NCBI GenBank assembly: GCA_023415635.1
Contig: JAEZJV010000012.1
Coordinates: 1-35,860, forward strand
Reading direction: 5' to 3'
From: Bacillota bacterium
GTDB taxonomy: Bacteria > Bacillota > Clostridia > Lachnospirales > Lachnospiraceae
Length of the DNA stretch: 35,860 bases
Shown here: in pieces, positions 7,544-16,055 of the stretch
Layout of the letters: every line of letters starts with the position of its first letter
How positions within the stretch are numbered: the first letter of the stretch is position 1
The notes under the pieces: model-generated
Seen by the model: only the letters and a program-made list of their open reading frames with translations
The model's database searches: none
What the model was told of the DNA's origin: nothing
Translations under genes and position numbers: made by a program

Positions 7544-8476
7544 ATGACAAAAGATACTTTTGATTGCTTTAATGTATATATTGATGATGAAAATTACGCA
7601 TTTGTACATATAGAAATTGAAGACTCAGAGAAATTTTATCGTAAAATGTTTAATTACTTTTTTAGTGAAAATAAATTACTTGGATATTGTGAAAATAAAG
7701 TAGGTATCCAATTCACTCCCTCTAAAGCTAATTACACATTGTTGTATAAACATTTAAAAACATACATAGATGATAAAAATGAAATTATTGATATTTCAAA
7801 GCTTGATAAAGCGATTACTGCTATTTTGGAAGAAGAAGGCATAGTTAAAAATGAAAAAGGAGAACAATTTGCACGAAAAGATAAAATAGGTAAAATAGGT
7901 GAATATATTTTTTGCTGCCTTTTAGCTGATTATTTTAATTTTGATTGTATAATTCCTAAAGTTCATTTACAGACTGATTATAATATGAACGTTTATGGTA
8001 TTGATGTACTTTTCTACTCAAGTGAGAATGATACAATAATGTTTGGCGAGTCAAAGTTTTGCATTTCTTTAGATAATGGGATTAAGTTAATAAAAAAATC
8101 GTTGTCTGAATATGAACAACAATTAAAAACAGAGTTTGAGTTAGTGCTAAGCAAAAGATTTTATAAGGATAAACTTAACATTTTTAAGGATATATATTTT
8201 GATAAGGCAGAGGAATGTATTGATTTTGAGGAGTTTGTTAAGGAGGCACATATAAATAAAATCGGAATTCCTATTTTCATAGCACATGGAACGCAACTAG
8301 AGCCTGGAGAGATACTTGATAAAATGAAGGACATCCCTAAAAATCAGTTTTTTGGGGTTGATACTATTTACTACTGTATATCCCTCCCTACCGTAGATAA
8401 ATATAAAATGGTAGCGGCATTTACGGGATTCATTAGAGAAAGTGAAATTGCATATGAGAGAAATAGACATGAATAA
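7544..8476 (+). CDS. hamA: HamA-like nuclease (DUF1837), Hachiman defence system
   Basis: 310 residues. The central part has the PD-(D/E)xK layout of DUF1837: GKIGEYIFCCLLADYF with E120, then YGIDVLF with D154 and FGESKF with E169 and K171, followed by NGIKLIKKSLSEYEQQL. In characterised Hachiman systems HamA is a nuclease held in check by the HamB helicase and released to degrade DNA during phage infection, causing abortive defence. The start has AGGAAG seven bases upstream. Its end overlaps the helicase start by 8 bp (ATGAATAA), so the two are coupled. The assignment rests on the motif pattern and the partner; a related two-gene nuclease/helicase system cannot be excluded. Confidence 0.72.
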   Translation: MTKDTFDCFNVYIDDENYAFVHIEIEDSEKFYRKMFNYFFSENKLLGYCENKVGIQFTPSKANYTLLYKHLKTYIDDKNEIIDISKLDKAITAILEEEGIVKNEKGEQFARKDKIGKIGEYIFCCLLADYFNFDCIIPKVHLQTDYNMNVYGIDVLFYSSENDTIMFGESKFCISLDNGIKLIKKSLSEYEQQLKTEFELVLSKRFYKDKLNIFKDIYFDKAEECIDFEEFVKEAHINKIGIPIFIAHGTQLEPGEILDKMKDIPKNQFFGVDTIYYCISLPTVDKYKMVAAFTGFIRESEIAYERNRHE

Positions 8477-10535
8477 TAATGAATATAAAAGAAGAAGTGT
8501 TAAAGAATTACGCGATAAATATATTAGAGAACTTAGTAAAGCCGAGAGTAAAGGTGATAAAGCTAAGCAAATGGCAGATGACCTATTTGCTTTAGATCTT
8601 ACAGTATATTCATCGAGCTTTTCTTTTGATTCGATTATATATAATACTTTGGCAACTTCTTATATTGATGAAAATATTTCGCTTCATCCAGAGCAATTAA
8701 ACATTATTAACGAAATCCAGAAGAATGCTGCTACAATTATTAGTGCTCCAACAAGTTTTGGAAAAACATTTTGTATATTTGAGTATATTGCTAAAACTCA
8801 ACCTCGTAATGTTGTATTAATTGTACCGACACTGGCTCTTGTTGACGAATATTTTAAAAAAATAATAAAAAAATATAAGGGAAAATTTGATAAATATAAA
8901 GTATATACAAATATTAGTGAGGAGAAAGAGTATAATTTTGAATGTCAAAACATGTTTATTCTTACGCATGATAGAGTAGTACAAGAAACATTATATCAAA
9001 AAATTGATAAAGTTGACTTTTTAGTAATAGATGAAGTATATAAGTTAGAAACGGATAAGACAGATGATAGAGTATTAGTTCTAAATATGGCATACTATTA
9101 TTTAGCAAAAAAGGCTGAAAAATATGTTTTACTAGCACCGTTTATAAAGGAAGTTTTAGATTCAGATAAATTAGAAAAGAGTCCTGTATTTTATAGAACA
9201 GATTATTCTCCGGTTGTTAATGATGTAATCATAAAGCCAATTTATGTGGAAGATGACAGATTTAAAGAGTGTAAAAATATACTCAATACAATTAGTCCGG
9301 ACGAAAAAACGCTAATCTTTTTCCATACAGTATCAAGTATGTATAAGTACATTACAAAGGTTATAGCGAATGAACCTATTATTGAGAATATTGATTCAGA
9401 TATGTTGTATTTCCTAGAATGGGCAAAAATGGAGATACATGAAGAGTGGTGTGTAATTACTGCATTAGAAAGAGGATACTTAATACATAATGGTCAAATA
9501 CCAGTTGGTACCAGAATTATACAGCTGGATAACTATGATAAAAGTAATAATTTAAATAAAATGCTATGTACTTCGACGTTATTAGAAGGTGTAAATACTA
9601 CTGCTGAAAATATTATTATTACTCGTCCTGCACGACAACAAGTAGAGCCAGGTGAACACTTTACAGCATTTGATTTCTTTAATTTGGTTGGGCGTACAGG
9701 CAGGTTGAATAAACATTTAATCGGAAAAGCCTACTATATAAAATCATTAGAAGATCCAGAATTTTATCCTGGTGATGCAATTAGAAGTATAAAATTCGAA
9801 TTGACAGATGACAGTGAAGATATTGACATACAGCGAGGTAATATTAGTAATAGACCAAGAGTACTTGACTTTTTGAAGAGGTTAGGAATTACACTTGAGG
9901 AATATAAGGAGTACATTGGAACAAAAATCAGGTTTCAAACTGTGCTATATTTATTTGATAATTATCTTACAAATAAAGAGAGATTGGTAAATCGATTAAG
10001 CGAAATGAGCGAGAATGATCAATTAGGAAGAGGCCCTTTAATTGATATTTTATATAAAATTTGTGAAGGAAAAGCAAACGGTTTGGATAGTACGTTGATT
10101 AATAAATTAATTGATAAAAGGCGTCCAACCATAAAAAAAATTGTTGACGAAGTAAAAGAGCATACTAAAGCTGACATAAATGTTTTAATATCAAATACTA
10201 TTAGGCTTAAAAGTAGTTATATTGAGCATCAATTTTATAGCCGGATTTTAATAATACTATTTTTCCTTAAAATTGATAAAATAGATAATACTTTTTTAGA
10301 AGTAATTAATAAAAAGGTTACAGGAGCAATAGAATATGTCTATTATACAAATCTAAAAAATAAGAAAATGCTGATTGATTTTGGCATATATGAGAGAGAT
10401 ATAGATAACATAATTAAAGTAATAGGAGATGATTTTGAAGATGCATCAGAACTTAAAAGAAGGCTTGTTGATAATTATAGTAGATTAAAGAAAGTGAGTT
10501 ATTTATCGATGTATATTATAAGAAATTTAATGTGA
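8469..10535 (+). CDS. hamB: HamB-like SF2 helicase, Hachiman defence system
   Basis: 688-residue superfamily 2 helicase. A Q-like motif LHPEQLNII is followed by Walker A SAPTSFGKT (K99), motif Ia VLIVPTLAL, and Walker B VIDEVYK, a DEVY variant of DExH. Motif V is TSTLLEGVNT and motif VI NLVGRTGRLNKH. The C-terminal 250 residues are helical with no known motif. The ATG at 8469 is preferred because it gives the compact ATGAATAA overlap with hamA; ATGs at 8442 and 8454 are possible. In Hachiman, HamB is thought to sense DNA damage or aberrant ends and control HamA. It is probably co-transcribed with hamA; no clear terminator lies before the right repeat hairpin. Confidence 0.75.
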   Translation: MNNNEYKRRSVKELRDKYIRELSKAESKGDKAKQMADDLFALDLTVYSSSFSFDSIIYNTLATSYIDENISLHPEQLNIINEIQKNAATIISAPTSFGKTFCIFEYIAKTQPRNVVLIVPTLALVDEYFKKIIKKYKGKFDKYKVYTNISEEKEYNFECQNMFILTHDRVVQETLYQKIDKVDFLVIDEVYKLETDKTDDRVLVLNMAYYYLAKKAEKYVLLAPFIKEVLDSDKLEKSPVFYRTDYSPVVNDVIIKPIYVEDDRFKECKNILNTISPDEKTLIFFHTVSSMYKYITKVIANEPIIENIDSDMLYFLEWAKMEIHEEWCVITALERGYLIHNGQIPVGTRIIQLDNYDKSNNLNKMLCTSTLLEGVNTTAENIIITRPARQQVEPGEHFTAFDFFNLVGRTGRLNKHLIGKAYYIKSLEDPEFYPGDAIRSIKFELTDDSEDIDIQRGNISNRPRVLDFLKRLGITLEEYKEYIGTKIRFQTVLYLFDNYLTNKERLVNRLSEMSENDQLGRGPLIDILYKICEGKANGLDSTLINKLIDKRRPTIKKIVDEVKEHTKADINVLISNTIRLKSSYIEHQFYSRILIILFFLKIDKIDNTFLEVINKKVTGAIEYVYYTNLKNKKMLIDFGIYERDIDNIIKVIGDDFEDASELKRRLVDNYSRLKKVSYLSMYIIRNLM

Positions 10536-10626
10536 TCAATAACAACACATAAATATATGTTTCTGAGTTCGCACTTAGGTCCACTGAAATTACGGACAGA
10601 AAATTAGAAAAAATATTGTTAACGCT

Positions 10627-10723
10627 TGTATGCAAATTGTATGCAAATAAATCGGATATCACAGAACCCTCCTTTCTATATGGGTTTAAGAAATGTTAAT
10701 CAGTTCAAATCTGGTTGTCGCCT
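10627..10723 (+). repeat. right copy of direct repeat with tRNA 3'-end sequence (att-like)
   Basis: Matches the left copy over 10639-10723. It begins with a tandem 11-mer TGTATGCAAAT (10627-10637 and 10639-10649). It ends in a perfect tRNA-type T-arm, ATCAG-TTCAAAT-CTGGT, followed by TGTCGCC and T, which is what the 3' acceptor strand plus U73 of a Cys-type tRNA would look like. No 5' half of a tRNA is present. A 12-base piece, ATCTGGTTGTCG, recurs at 10805-10816. Confidence 0.65.
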
Positions 10724-10796
10724 TGAAAAAGAAAAGATGTATCACGTGAGTGATGCATCTTTTCTTTTTCTATAGGAAGACTACAGATTTGAACTG
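10701..10796. repeat. nested inverted repeats around the right att-like end
   Basis: CAGTTCAAATCTG at 10701-10713 has an exact inverted copy at 10784-10796. Between them is the concentric 21-bp hairpin 10725-10770. Together they can form a 96-nt extended cruciform. The rest of the gene-free stretch 10536-11074 holds this structure, the direct repeat and the next promoter; I see no gene in it. Confidence 0.6.
10725..10770 (+). terminator. 21-bp hairpin terminator at the right repeat
   Basis: GAAAAAGAAAAGATGTATCAC (10725-10745) pairs with 10750-10770 through 20 Watson-Crick pairs and one G-T, with a GTGA loop. The arms supply A-rich and T-rich flanks, so it can act in both directions. It would be the natural terminator right after a tRNA 3' end. 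Confidence 0.75.
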
Positions 10797-10892
10797 TGAT
10801 CAACATCTGGTTGTCGAAATTCTATCCGTCCGGATACTTGGTCTTCATCACTTCGTCCCCATCCTGCATTATTAATAGGTGTATATAGATTA

Positions 10893-10920
10893 TTGACTAA
10901 TTTTGTTTTCTGGTTATATT
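10893..10920 (+). promoter_or_regulatory. promoter of the RsiV/PdaC-like gene
   Basis: TTGACT (10893-10898) and TATATT (10915-10920) with 16-bp spacing; TATTAT two bases further is an alternative -10. This gives a leader of about 150 nt before the coding sequence. Confidence 0.5.
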
Positions 10921-11074
10921 ATATATGTTAATATTGAAGTATATTTGATAAAAGGTTCATTGATGCTTAAGAGTTTTTTGTTCACAATAGCAGATTATTA
11001 AATCTAAGCATCGGTACATAAATTTAGGTAGGCAATTTTGAATCAGGAAGGATTATAATAACAAAGAAAAGAGG

Positions 11075-11812
11075 ATGAGTTTGAGAAAGCATAGATTTAT
11101 TATTATAGTAGTCATACATGTGGTTGTTTGTCTATTGATCTTACCGATCAATCATGTGGAAGCTGCCACTAAGGCAAGCTATGTAATGCAAAACGAAAAG
11201 ATGACTTGGAAGGATGGGGATATTGTTAGAGGAATTGTTAGCTTCCAATATCCCAAATTAAAAGGAAATTCGAAGGAAATAGCTAAAATTAATAAAGCCT
11301 TAGAAAATGCCATGAAAGTATTTATGGCACATGAAAATGTAGAACGAATTAAGGAAAGTACTTTATATTACATTGATCATAAGATGTTTTCTGAATATAC
11401 AGAACAGTTGTATTGGAAAACTACTTGTAAGGTAACCTATAATAAGAATAATATTATTAGCATGCATATGAAAGAAATGTGGTATGCAGGTGGAGTCTAT
11501 AATCAGTATGATTATGGCTATACATTTAATTTAGAGACCGGTAAAACTCTGACAGCAATTGACGTAATCGGTGGAAAGTCCGAAGTAGTATCAGGGAAGG
11601 TAGTATCTAGTGCCAAGAAGTACTTTAAAACAAAGGAAATGGATATTGATGCGGATTTATGGAAGAATATATCTAATATAATCAATACCTATGATGCTAA
11701 GAAGTTTAGGTTTTATCTGAAACCAGGGAAGGCCTATATCTGTTTTGGAAGCTATGAACTTAACATGGGGACAGGTTGGCAAATATTCTCTGTCACCAGT
11801 AAATACAAATAG
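11075..11812 (+). CDS. secreted DUF4163/DUF3298 (RsiV/PdaC-like) protein
   Basis: 245 residues with a signal peptide or N-terminal anchor (about 8-31, ending HVEAA). A domain typical of the RsiV/PdaC C-terminal family follows: IVSFQYPKLKGN, then MWYAGGVYNQYDYGYTFNLETGKTLTAIDVI and a closing SYELNMGTGWQIFSV. Family members sit outside the membrane; some bind lysozyme or peptidoglycan (RsiV) or act with deacetylases (PdaC). No deacetylase or anti-sigma part is present here. The GAGG ribosome site touches the ATG at 11075, so the TTG at 11081 is equally likely as start. Confidence 0.7.
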   Translation: MSLRKHRFIIIVVIHVVVCLLILPINHVEAATKASYVMQNEKMTWKDGDIVRGIVSFQYPKLKGNSKEIAKINKALENAMKVFMAHENVERIKESTLYYIDHKMFSEYTEQLYWKTTCKVTYNKNNIISMHMKEMWYAGGVYNQYDYGYTFNLETGKTLTAIDVIGGKSEVVSGKVVSSAKKYFKTKEMDIDADLWKNISNIINTYDAKKFRFYLKPGKAYICFGSYELNMGTGWQIFSVTSKYK

Positions 11813-11930
11813 GAACCACATCCAGCATTTACCATTCGGAATGTGTTGAAAATAGTCCTAATTGATTATATAATTTTATTAATCATTGAATAGTTAGTTG
11901 CATGTTACTTAATAGAAGGGGCAATGGTTG

Positions 11931-12305
11931 ATGAAAAATAAAATATATAATATTACTAGGATTTTAGAGCTGATAATAAGCGGGTTCATTATTATCGCTA
12001 TCATTATATCTATGGTTAGTCTGGTTAACGGATTAAAGGTGTTAACTTTAAATGTATTTCAAGAAGATGCTTTTCGGAATTTTCTGTCGATCGCATTTAA
12101 TATCATCATTGGCATAGAGTTTTTAAAAATGTTATTTAAAGCCAATGTTTATGCAGTTATCGAAGTTCTGCTTTTTGCCATTGCCAGACTGATGATTGTT
12201 GAGCATTCAACCGTTTATGAGAATTTTATATCAGTTGCTTCCATTACCCTGTTATTTGTAATACGTAAGTATCTTTTAATTCCGGAAACGGATCAAAATC
12301 TCTAA
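11931..12305 (+). CDS. PsiE-like four-helix membrane protein
   Basis: 124 residues with four predicted membrane helices (about 10-30, 46-63, 71-85 and 95-112). The closing VIRKYLLIPE and the helix pattern with short polar loops match the phosphate-starvation-inducible PsiE family, whose biochemical role is unknown. The ATG at 11931 is supported by AAGGGG nine bases upstream; a TTG one codon earlier is less likely. Its stop codon lies inside the terminator stem. A generic small membrane protein is the alternative. Confidence 0.6.
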   Translation: MKNKIYNITRILELIISGFIIIAIIISMVSLVNGLKVLTLNVFQEDAFRNFLSIAFNIIIGIEFLKMLFKANVYAVIEVLLFAIARLMIVEHSTVYENFISVASITLLFVIRKYLLIPETDQNL

Positions 12306-12334
12306 ACCTTTTCGAAGAAGGGTTTAGAGATTTT
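12295..12334 (+). terminator. terminator of the PsiE-like gene
   Basis: Perfect 14-bp stem: 12295-12308 (AAAATCTCTAAACC) with 12321-12334, the right arm ending in TTTT. The stem includes the stop codon. Confidence 0.85.
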
Positions 12335-12492
12335 ACATTGTATAATTGTTAAGCAGGTGTATACAGGGACACATATTATTAGTCAATATGGTTTGCTTAT
12401 TTTTATTGTTATGATATTATCATGTTATGTAATCATATGGATTTCAGAAAGCAGCATTACCAATTAAATAATTGCATAGAGGTGACTATATC

Positions 12493-12861
12493 ATGATTGA
12501 AACGATAGCAGGATTCGCGTATGACTGTAAAAATGCAGATGAATTAGCGGATTTTTATGTCAACCTTCTGGGTTGGGAAAAAACACGGTCAGGTGAGGGA
12601 TGGGCAGGGTTACGTTCCCCGCAAGGTTGGATATTGGCTTTTCAAGAGATAGATGAGTATATTCCACCAGTATGGCCGTGGAGAGTTGGAGAACAACAGC
12701 AAATGGCGCATATTGATTTCAAAGTAAAGAACTTAGCTGAATCAGTGAACCATGCTTTAAGATGTGGTGCAAGAAAATCTGAAGTTCAATTTTATGAGGA
12801 TTCAATTGTGATGTTTGACCCTGAGGGGCATCCGTTTTGCTTAAGTACATCGGAGGAATAA
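12493..12861 (+). CDS. VOC (glyoxalase-like) family protein
   Basis: 122 residues, a single vicinal-oxygen-chelate unit pair. The first beta-alpha-beta module holds TIAGFAYDCKNADELADFYVNLLGW and the second begins MAHIDFKVKNLAESVNHALRCGA, ending FDPEGHPFCL. The H in MAHIDF and the E in DPEGHPF occupy usual metal or cofactor positions. The substrate is unknown; relatives include lactoylglutathione lyases and antibiotic-binding proteins. The ATG at 12493 is used because GAGGTGA lies nine bases upstream. It stands 100 bp before the reductase gene and may be co-transcribed. Confidence 0.85.
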   Translation: MIETIAGFAYDCKNADELADFYVNLLGWEKTRSGEGWAGLRSPQGWILAFQEIDEYIPPVWPWRVGEQQQMAHIDFKVKNLAESVNHALRCGARKSEVQFYEDSIVMFDPEGHPFCLSTSEE

Positions 12862-12963
12862 TGATACTGCAAGTAATCACTGGCATTAAGCGTTGAGAAT
12901 AAAATCGCTTCACAGCAGTAGAAAGGGGTAAGCTTAAATAAATATGGATTGGTTGGAGGAACT

Positions 12964-13887
12964 ATGGGCAAAAAAGAAATTACAAAAGTTAGTATTATTG
13001 GAATGGGAGCCTTGGGACTACTGTATGGTTCGTATATCATCAAGCGTTTGGGACTGAATACAGTTGATTTTATCATGGATGAGGACCGTTACAAAAAGTA
13101 TGAAAACCAGAGGTTCTTTTGCAATGAGGAAGAGGTTAAGTTTATACTGACTAAGGATCATGAAGCTGAGCCGGCTGATTTACTTATTGTTGCTGTTAAG
13201 TATACGGGACTGGAGGAAGCGCTTATCTCTATGAAGAGATGTATTGGACCGGATACCATTATCCTGTCTTTGCTTAATGGAATTTCCAGTGAGAAGGTAA
13301 TCGGAGCGCACTATGGTAACGACAAGGTTATCTATACTGTAGCTCAGGGTATGGATGCCATGAAATTTGATCATAAGCTGCAATTCACAAGAATGGGGAA
13401 ATTGCATCTTGGCATTGTAGATAAAGGTCAAAAGGATAAGCTGAAAAGGGTAATTTCCTTCTTTGATAAGATAGAATTATCCTATGTAGTGGAGGAGGAT
13501 ATCCTGCATCGCTTATGGAGTAAATTCATGCTAAATGTTGGGGTCAATCAGACTTGTATGGTTTATGATACCAATTATGCCGGAGTGCTTACCTTTGGTG
13601 AACCCAATCGCACCATGATTGCTGCGATGCGTGAGGTGATTGCTATTGCGAATGCAGAAGGAATCAAGCTGACTGAGGCTGATTTGAATGAGTATATTGA
13701 AATTATCGGGAAGCTTAATCCGAATGGAACGCCTTCTATGGGACAGGATCGTATTAATCGAAAGCTGTCAGAAGTGGAATTATTTGCAGGAACTGTGATA
13801 GAAATTGCTAAGAAGCATAAGATATACGTACCTGCAAACGAATTTTTATATAGACGAGTCAAGGAGATTGAACAGGATTATTTGTGA
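12964..13887 (+). CDS. ketopantoate reductase family (ApbA/PanE) oxidoreductase
   Basis: 307 residues, NAD(P)H-dependent. The N-terminal Rossmann motif is IIGMGALGLLYG (GxGxxG), followed by DLLIVAVKY and a SLLNGISS segment typical of ApbA. The C-terminal helical domain has KFMLNVGVNQTC, the conserved lysine/asparagine region, and NGTPSMGQDR, matching the family signature around the substrate site. PanE makes pantoate for coenzyme A, but many ApbA paralogs act on other 2-oxo acids and no other pantothenate gene is nearby, so the substrate is open. The ATG has GGAGGA closely upstream; a TTG at 12949 is an unlikely start. Confidence 0.85.
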   Translation: MGKKEITKVSIIGMGALGLLYGSYIIKRLGLNTVDFIMDEDRYKKYENQRFFCNEEEVKFILTKDHEAEPADLLIVAVKYTGLEEALISMKRCIGPDTIILSLLNGISSEKVIGAHYGNDKVIYTVAQGMDAMKFDHKLQFTRMGKLHLGIVDKGQKDKLKRVISFFDKIELSYVVEEDILHRLWSKFMLNVGVNQTCMVYDTNYAGVLTFGEPNRTMIAAMREVIAIANAEGIKLTEADLNEYIEIIGKLNPNGTPSMGQDRINRKLSEVELFAGTVIEIAKKHKIYVPANEFLYRRVKEIEQDYL

Positions 13888-14115
13888 TGATACTGAGATT
13901 TATCAATTTGAATTCTATAGACCGAGGCTATATGACCAGCGGGTTTCATCATAATGAAGTGATCGGAGAAGATACATGCTGCCGGCTTCTCCAAATATCA
14001 TTTGAGTCGCATTATTCATAGTGCGCTGCAGGAGCCCTTGGCACACTACGTGAACCGAATCCGTATGGAGAATGCACTTTTTTGTTGGCGCATCGGAAGG
14101 CCAAAAATGGTAAAT
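13887..14115 (+). pseudogene. remnant of an AraC-family regulator
   Basis: Two pieces of one gene. An opening frame from the ATG at 13887 (overlapping the reductase stop) reads MILRFINLNSIDRGYMTS and then breaks. From about 13981 another frame encodes the end of an AraC HTH domain: GFSKYHLSRIIHSALQEPLA, then HYVNRIRMENAL. After ALF the expected LLAHRKA is in a shifted frame near 14083. Most of the ligand-binding part is missing. No functional product is expected. Confidence 0.7.
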
Positions 14116-14217
14116 ACTTCTTGCTTCTGAAATGAAACAATGATAAACTGTAGATGGAAAATAATTCCATTAAAGAATATCAATTGAATATATGTCATAA
14201 GAAGAGTGGGAGTAGCT

Positions 14218-15756
14218 ATGAGACCAAATAACATCATGAAAAAATTATTTTTAGCACTAATGATCGTAATTTTTGTAATACCGTCAGGTTATCAATCGGC
14301 TATGGCTGCCGAGAAGCTGAGCAAAAAGGATTTTGTGGCTAAGTACGATAATCTTACGGAAACCTTCAATCTCTTTAAGAGCTTAAACAACTATGGTGAA
14401 GACGTAATTCTTTTTTCCTATGACAAGAATTATGACAGAAGTAAAGAGGGAGTAGTTAAGACAGCCAGAGGAATCTGTATCGGCATGACAGAAGCGACAG
14501 TGACCCAAAAATACGGTAAGGGAAAGATAGTAAGGTTATCTAAGGATATCGTGTATAATAGAATGCTTGATGACAATACTGAGAATTTTAAGCAGTATTT
14601 TGAAAGCATCAAATATGTAGTATGCTATAATTATTCTGAGTCAACAGAGGAAGGAAAATATAATTCAAAAATCCATTTTTATATAGATAAAGAGGGGAAA
14701 GTGGCCTTAATCGCGTATTCCAGAATTATGGGGGAGTCAAAGGATGACTATTTGTATTATTTACGAAAGGGCGGAGAAGCTTATCTATCATCTGAATATA
14801 AAGAAGCAATTGAATATTATACTCAGGCCTTAATAAAAAATAAGGAGGATGCCTTAGTTTATAATGGCTTGGGAAATTGCTATTTGAGTCTGGATGAATA
14901 TGAGGAAGCAGTCAAATATTATAGGACAGCAATACAAATGGATTCAAAGGATGCAGATTTTCAATATAATATGGGGAAGGCTCTATATTACCAGGATAAG
15001 GATGAAGAAGCAATCATTTATCTGAGTGAATGTATTAAACTGGTTCCCAAGTATACGGATGCTTATATCGCAAAAGGCGATGCACTTTACTATCTTGGGA
15101 GATATGATGAGGCTGTAGAATATTATGATAAAGCCATGAATTTGCCGTCAGGAGATACTGCATACGTATTCTATAGTAAAGGGGCCGCTCTATATGCCTC
15201 CGGTAAATTTAACGATGCATTAATTGCATATGATAAGGCGATTGAAATGGATCCAACCTATGTGAATGCATTTATTGATAAGGGTGATATTTTTCTCGAT
15301 CTGGAACAGTATGAGGAAGCCCGTGCTGAATATGATGCGGCTTTAAAGCTTAATTCCAAAAGCGTAAGAGCCTATGTGGGTATGGGAAATAGTTATTTCT
15401 TTCAAAGGAAATTCGAGGAAGCAATTGAGTTGTATGATAAGGCAATTGCTCTGAAACCAATCTATCTGGCAGCATATGAATGGAAAGCATTTGCCTTGTT
15501 TGGTCTGGGCAGCTATGATGAATGTCTTGATATCGGTAATAAGCTGGTTCAAATAGATCCCCAAGAGGGATACGGATATTATATTAGAAGTTTCGTATAT
15601 GCGCAGCAAGGGAAAGAGGTAGAATGTTTTGAGAATCTGAAAAAAGCTGTGGAATTGAATGAAAGCTTTGCACAACTTGCCGAGTATGATACGTCCTTTG
15701 ATAATTACAGAGGTTATGAGAGCTTTACCGATATCCTCTCAGGCAAAACGAAATAA
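14218..15756 (+). CDS. secreted tetratricopeptide-repeat protein
   Basis: 512 residues. A signal peptide (about 1-31, cut near AMAAE) is followed by a unique domain of about 150 residues, which contains ARGICIGMTEATVTQKYGKGK and is close to a DUF found in secreted clostridial proteins. About nine TPR units then run from residue 180 to 480, each in the form EYEEAVKYYRTAIQMDSKDA or FEEAIELYDKAIALKP. TPRs make protein-binding superhelices, so this is probably a surface scaffold or adaptor; partners are unknown. The ATG at 14218 has GGGAG five bases upstream; a GTG at 14206 is unlikely. Confidence 0.85.
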   Translation: MRPNNIMKKLFLALMIVIFVIPSGYQSAMAAEKLSKKDFVAKYDNLTETFNLFKSLNNYGEDVILFSYDKNYDRSKEGVVKTARGICIGMTEATVTQKYGKGKIVRLSKDIVYNRMLDDNTENFKQYFESIKYVVCYNYSESTEEGKYNSKIHFYIDKEGKVALIAYSRIMGESKDDYLYYLRKGGEAYLSSEYKEAIEYYTQALIKNKEDALVYNGLGNCYLSLDEYEEAVKYYRTAIQMDSKDADFQYNMGKALYYQDKDEEAIIYLSECIKLVPKYTDAYIAKGDALYYLGRYDEAVEYYDKAMNLPSGDTAYVFYSKGAALYASGKFNDALIAYDKAIEMDPTYVNAFIDKGDIFLDLEQYEEARAEYDAALKLNSKSVRAYVGMGNSYFFQRKFEEAIELYDKAIALKPIYLAAYEWKAFALFGLGSYDECLDIGNKLVQIDPQEGYGYYIRSFVYAQQGKEVECFENLKKAVELNESFAQLAEYDTSFDNYRGYESFTDILSGKTK

Positions 15757-15819
15757 GCGTATTAGGTATTCGATAATTTAGAAAAGCTCATCAGCAACTG
15801 TGGTTGTGTCATATTATAG

Positions 15820-15860
15820 AAAGGCCCAGGATTTCAATTCGGAAGTCAGGGCCTTTTTTT
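15820..15860 (+). terminator. terminator of the TPR gene
   Basis: AAAGGCCC (15820-15827) pairs with GGGCCTTT (15849-15856), continued by a T-tract. The remaining gap to the response regulator holds only a weak promoter-like TTGTTG/TATAAG pair at 15942-15971. Confidence 0.85.
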
Positions 15861-16055
15861 GCTGTTTAAGCGATAATACCATTTAGCTTTGCACAACTTT
15901 TCTTCCATTAAAAATGATAAGTGCAGATAAAATGTCGATTATTGTTGTTTTTTAATACTATTTATTATAAGATATTTATAAAATGTTATGTATTTCTAAG
16001 TAGAAAAGTGATTCATAAGTGAAGAAACATTATGTGGCAGCAGAGAGGAATCATT

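Noticed and set aside
7236..10723. CRISPR array formed by the repeats
   Set aside because: There are only two long imperfect copies 3.4 kb apart, with no spacer-size periodicity and no cas genes.
10701..10724. A complete tRNA gene
   Set aside because: Only the T-arm and 3' acceptor strand are present; no matching 5' acceptor (GGCGACA), D-arm or anticodon arm upstream.
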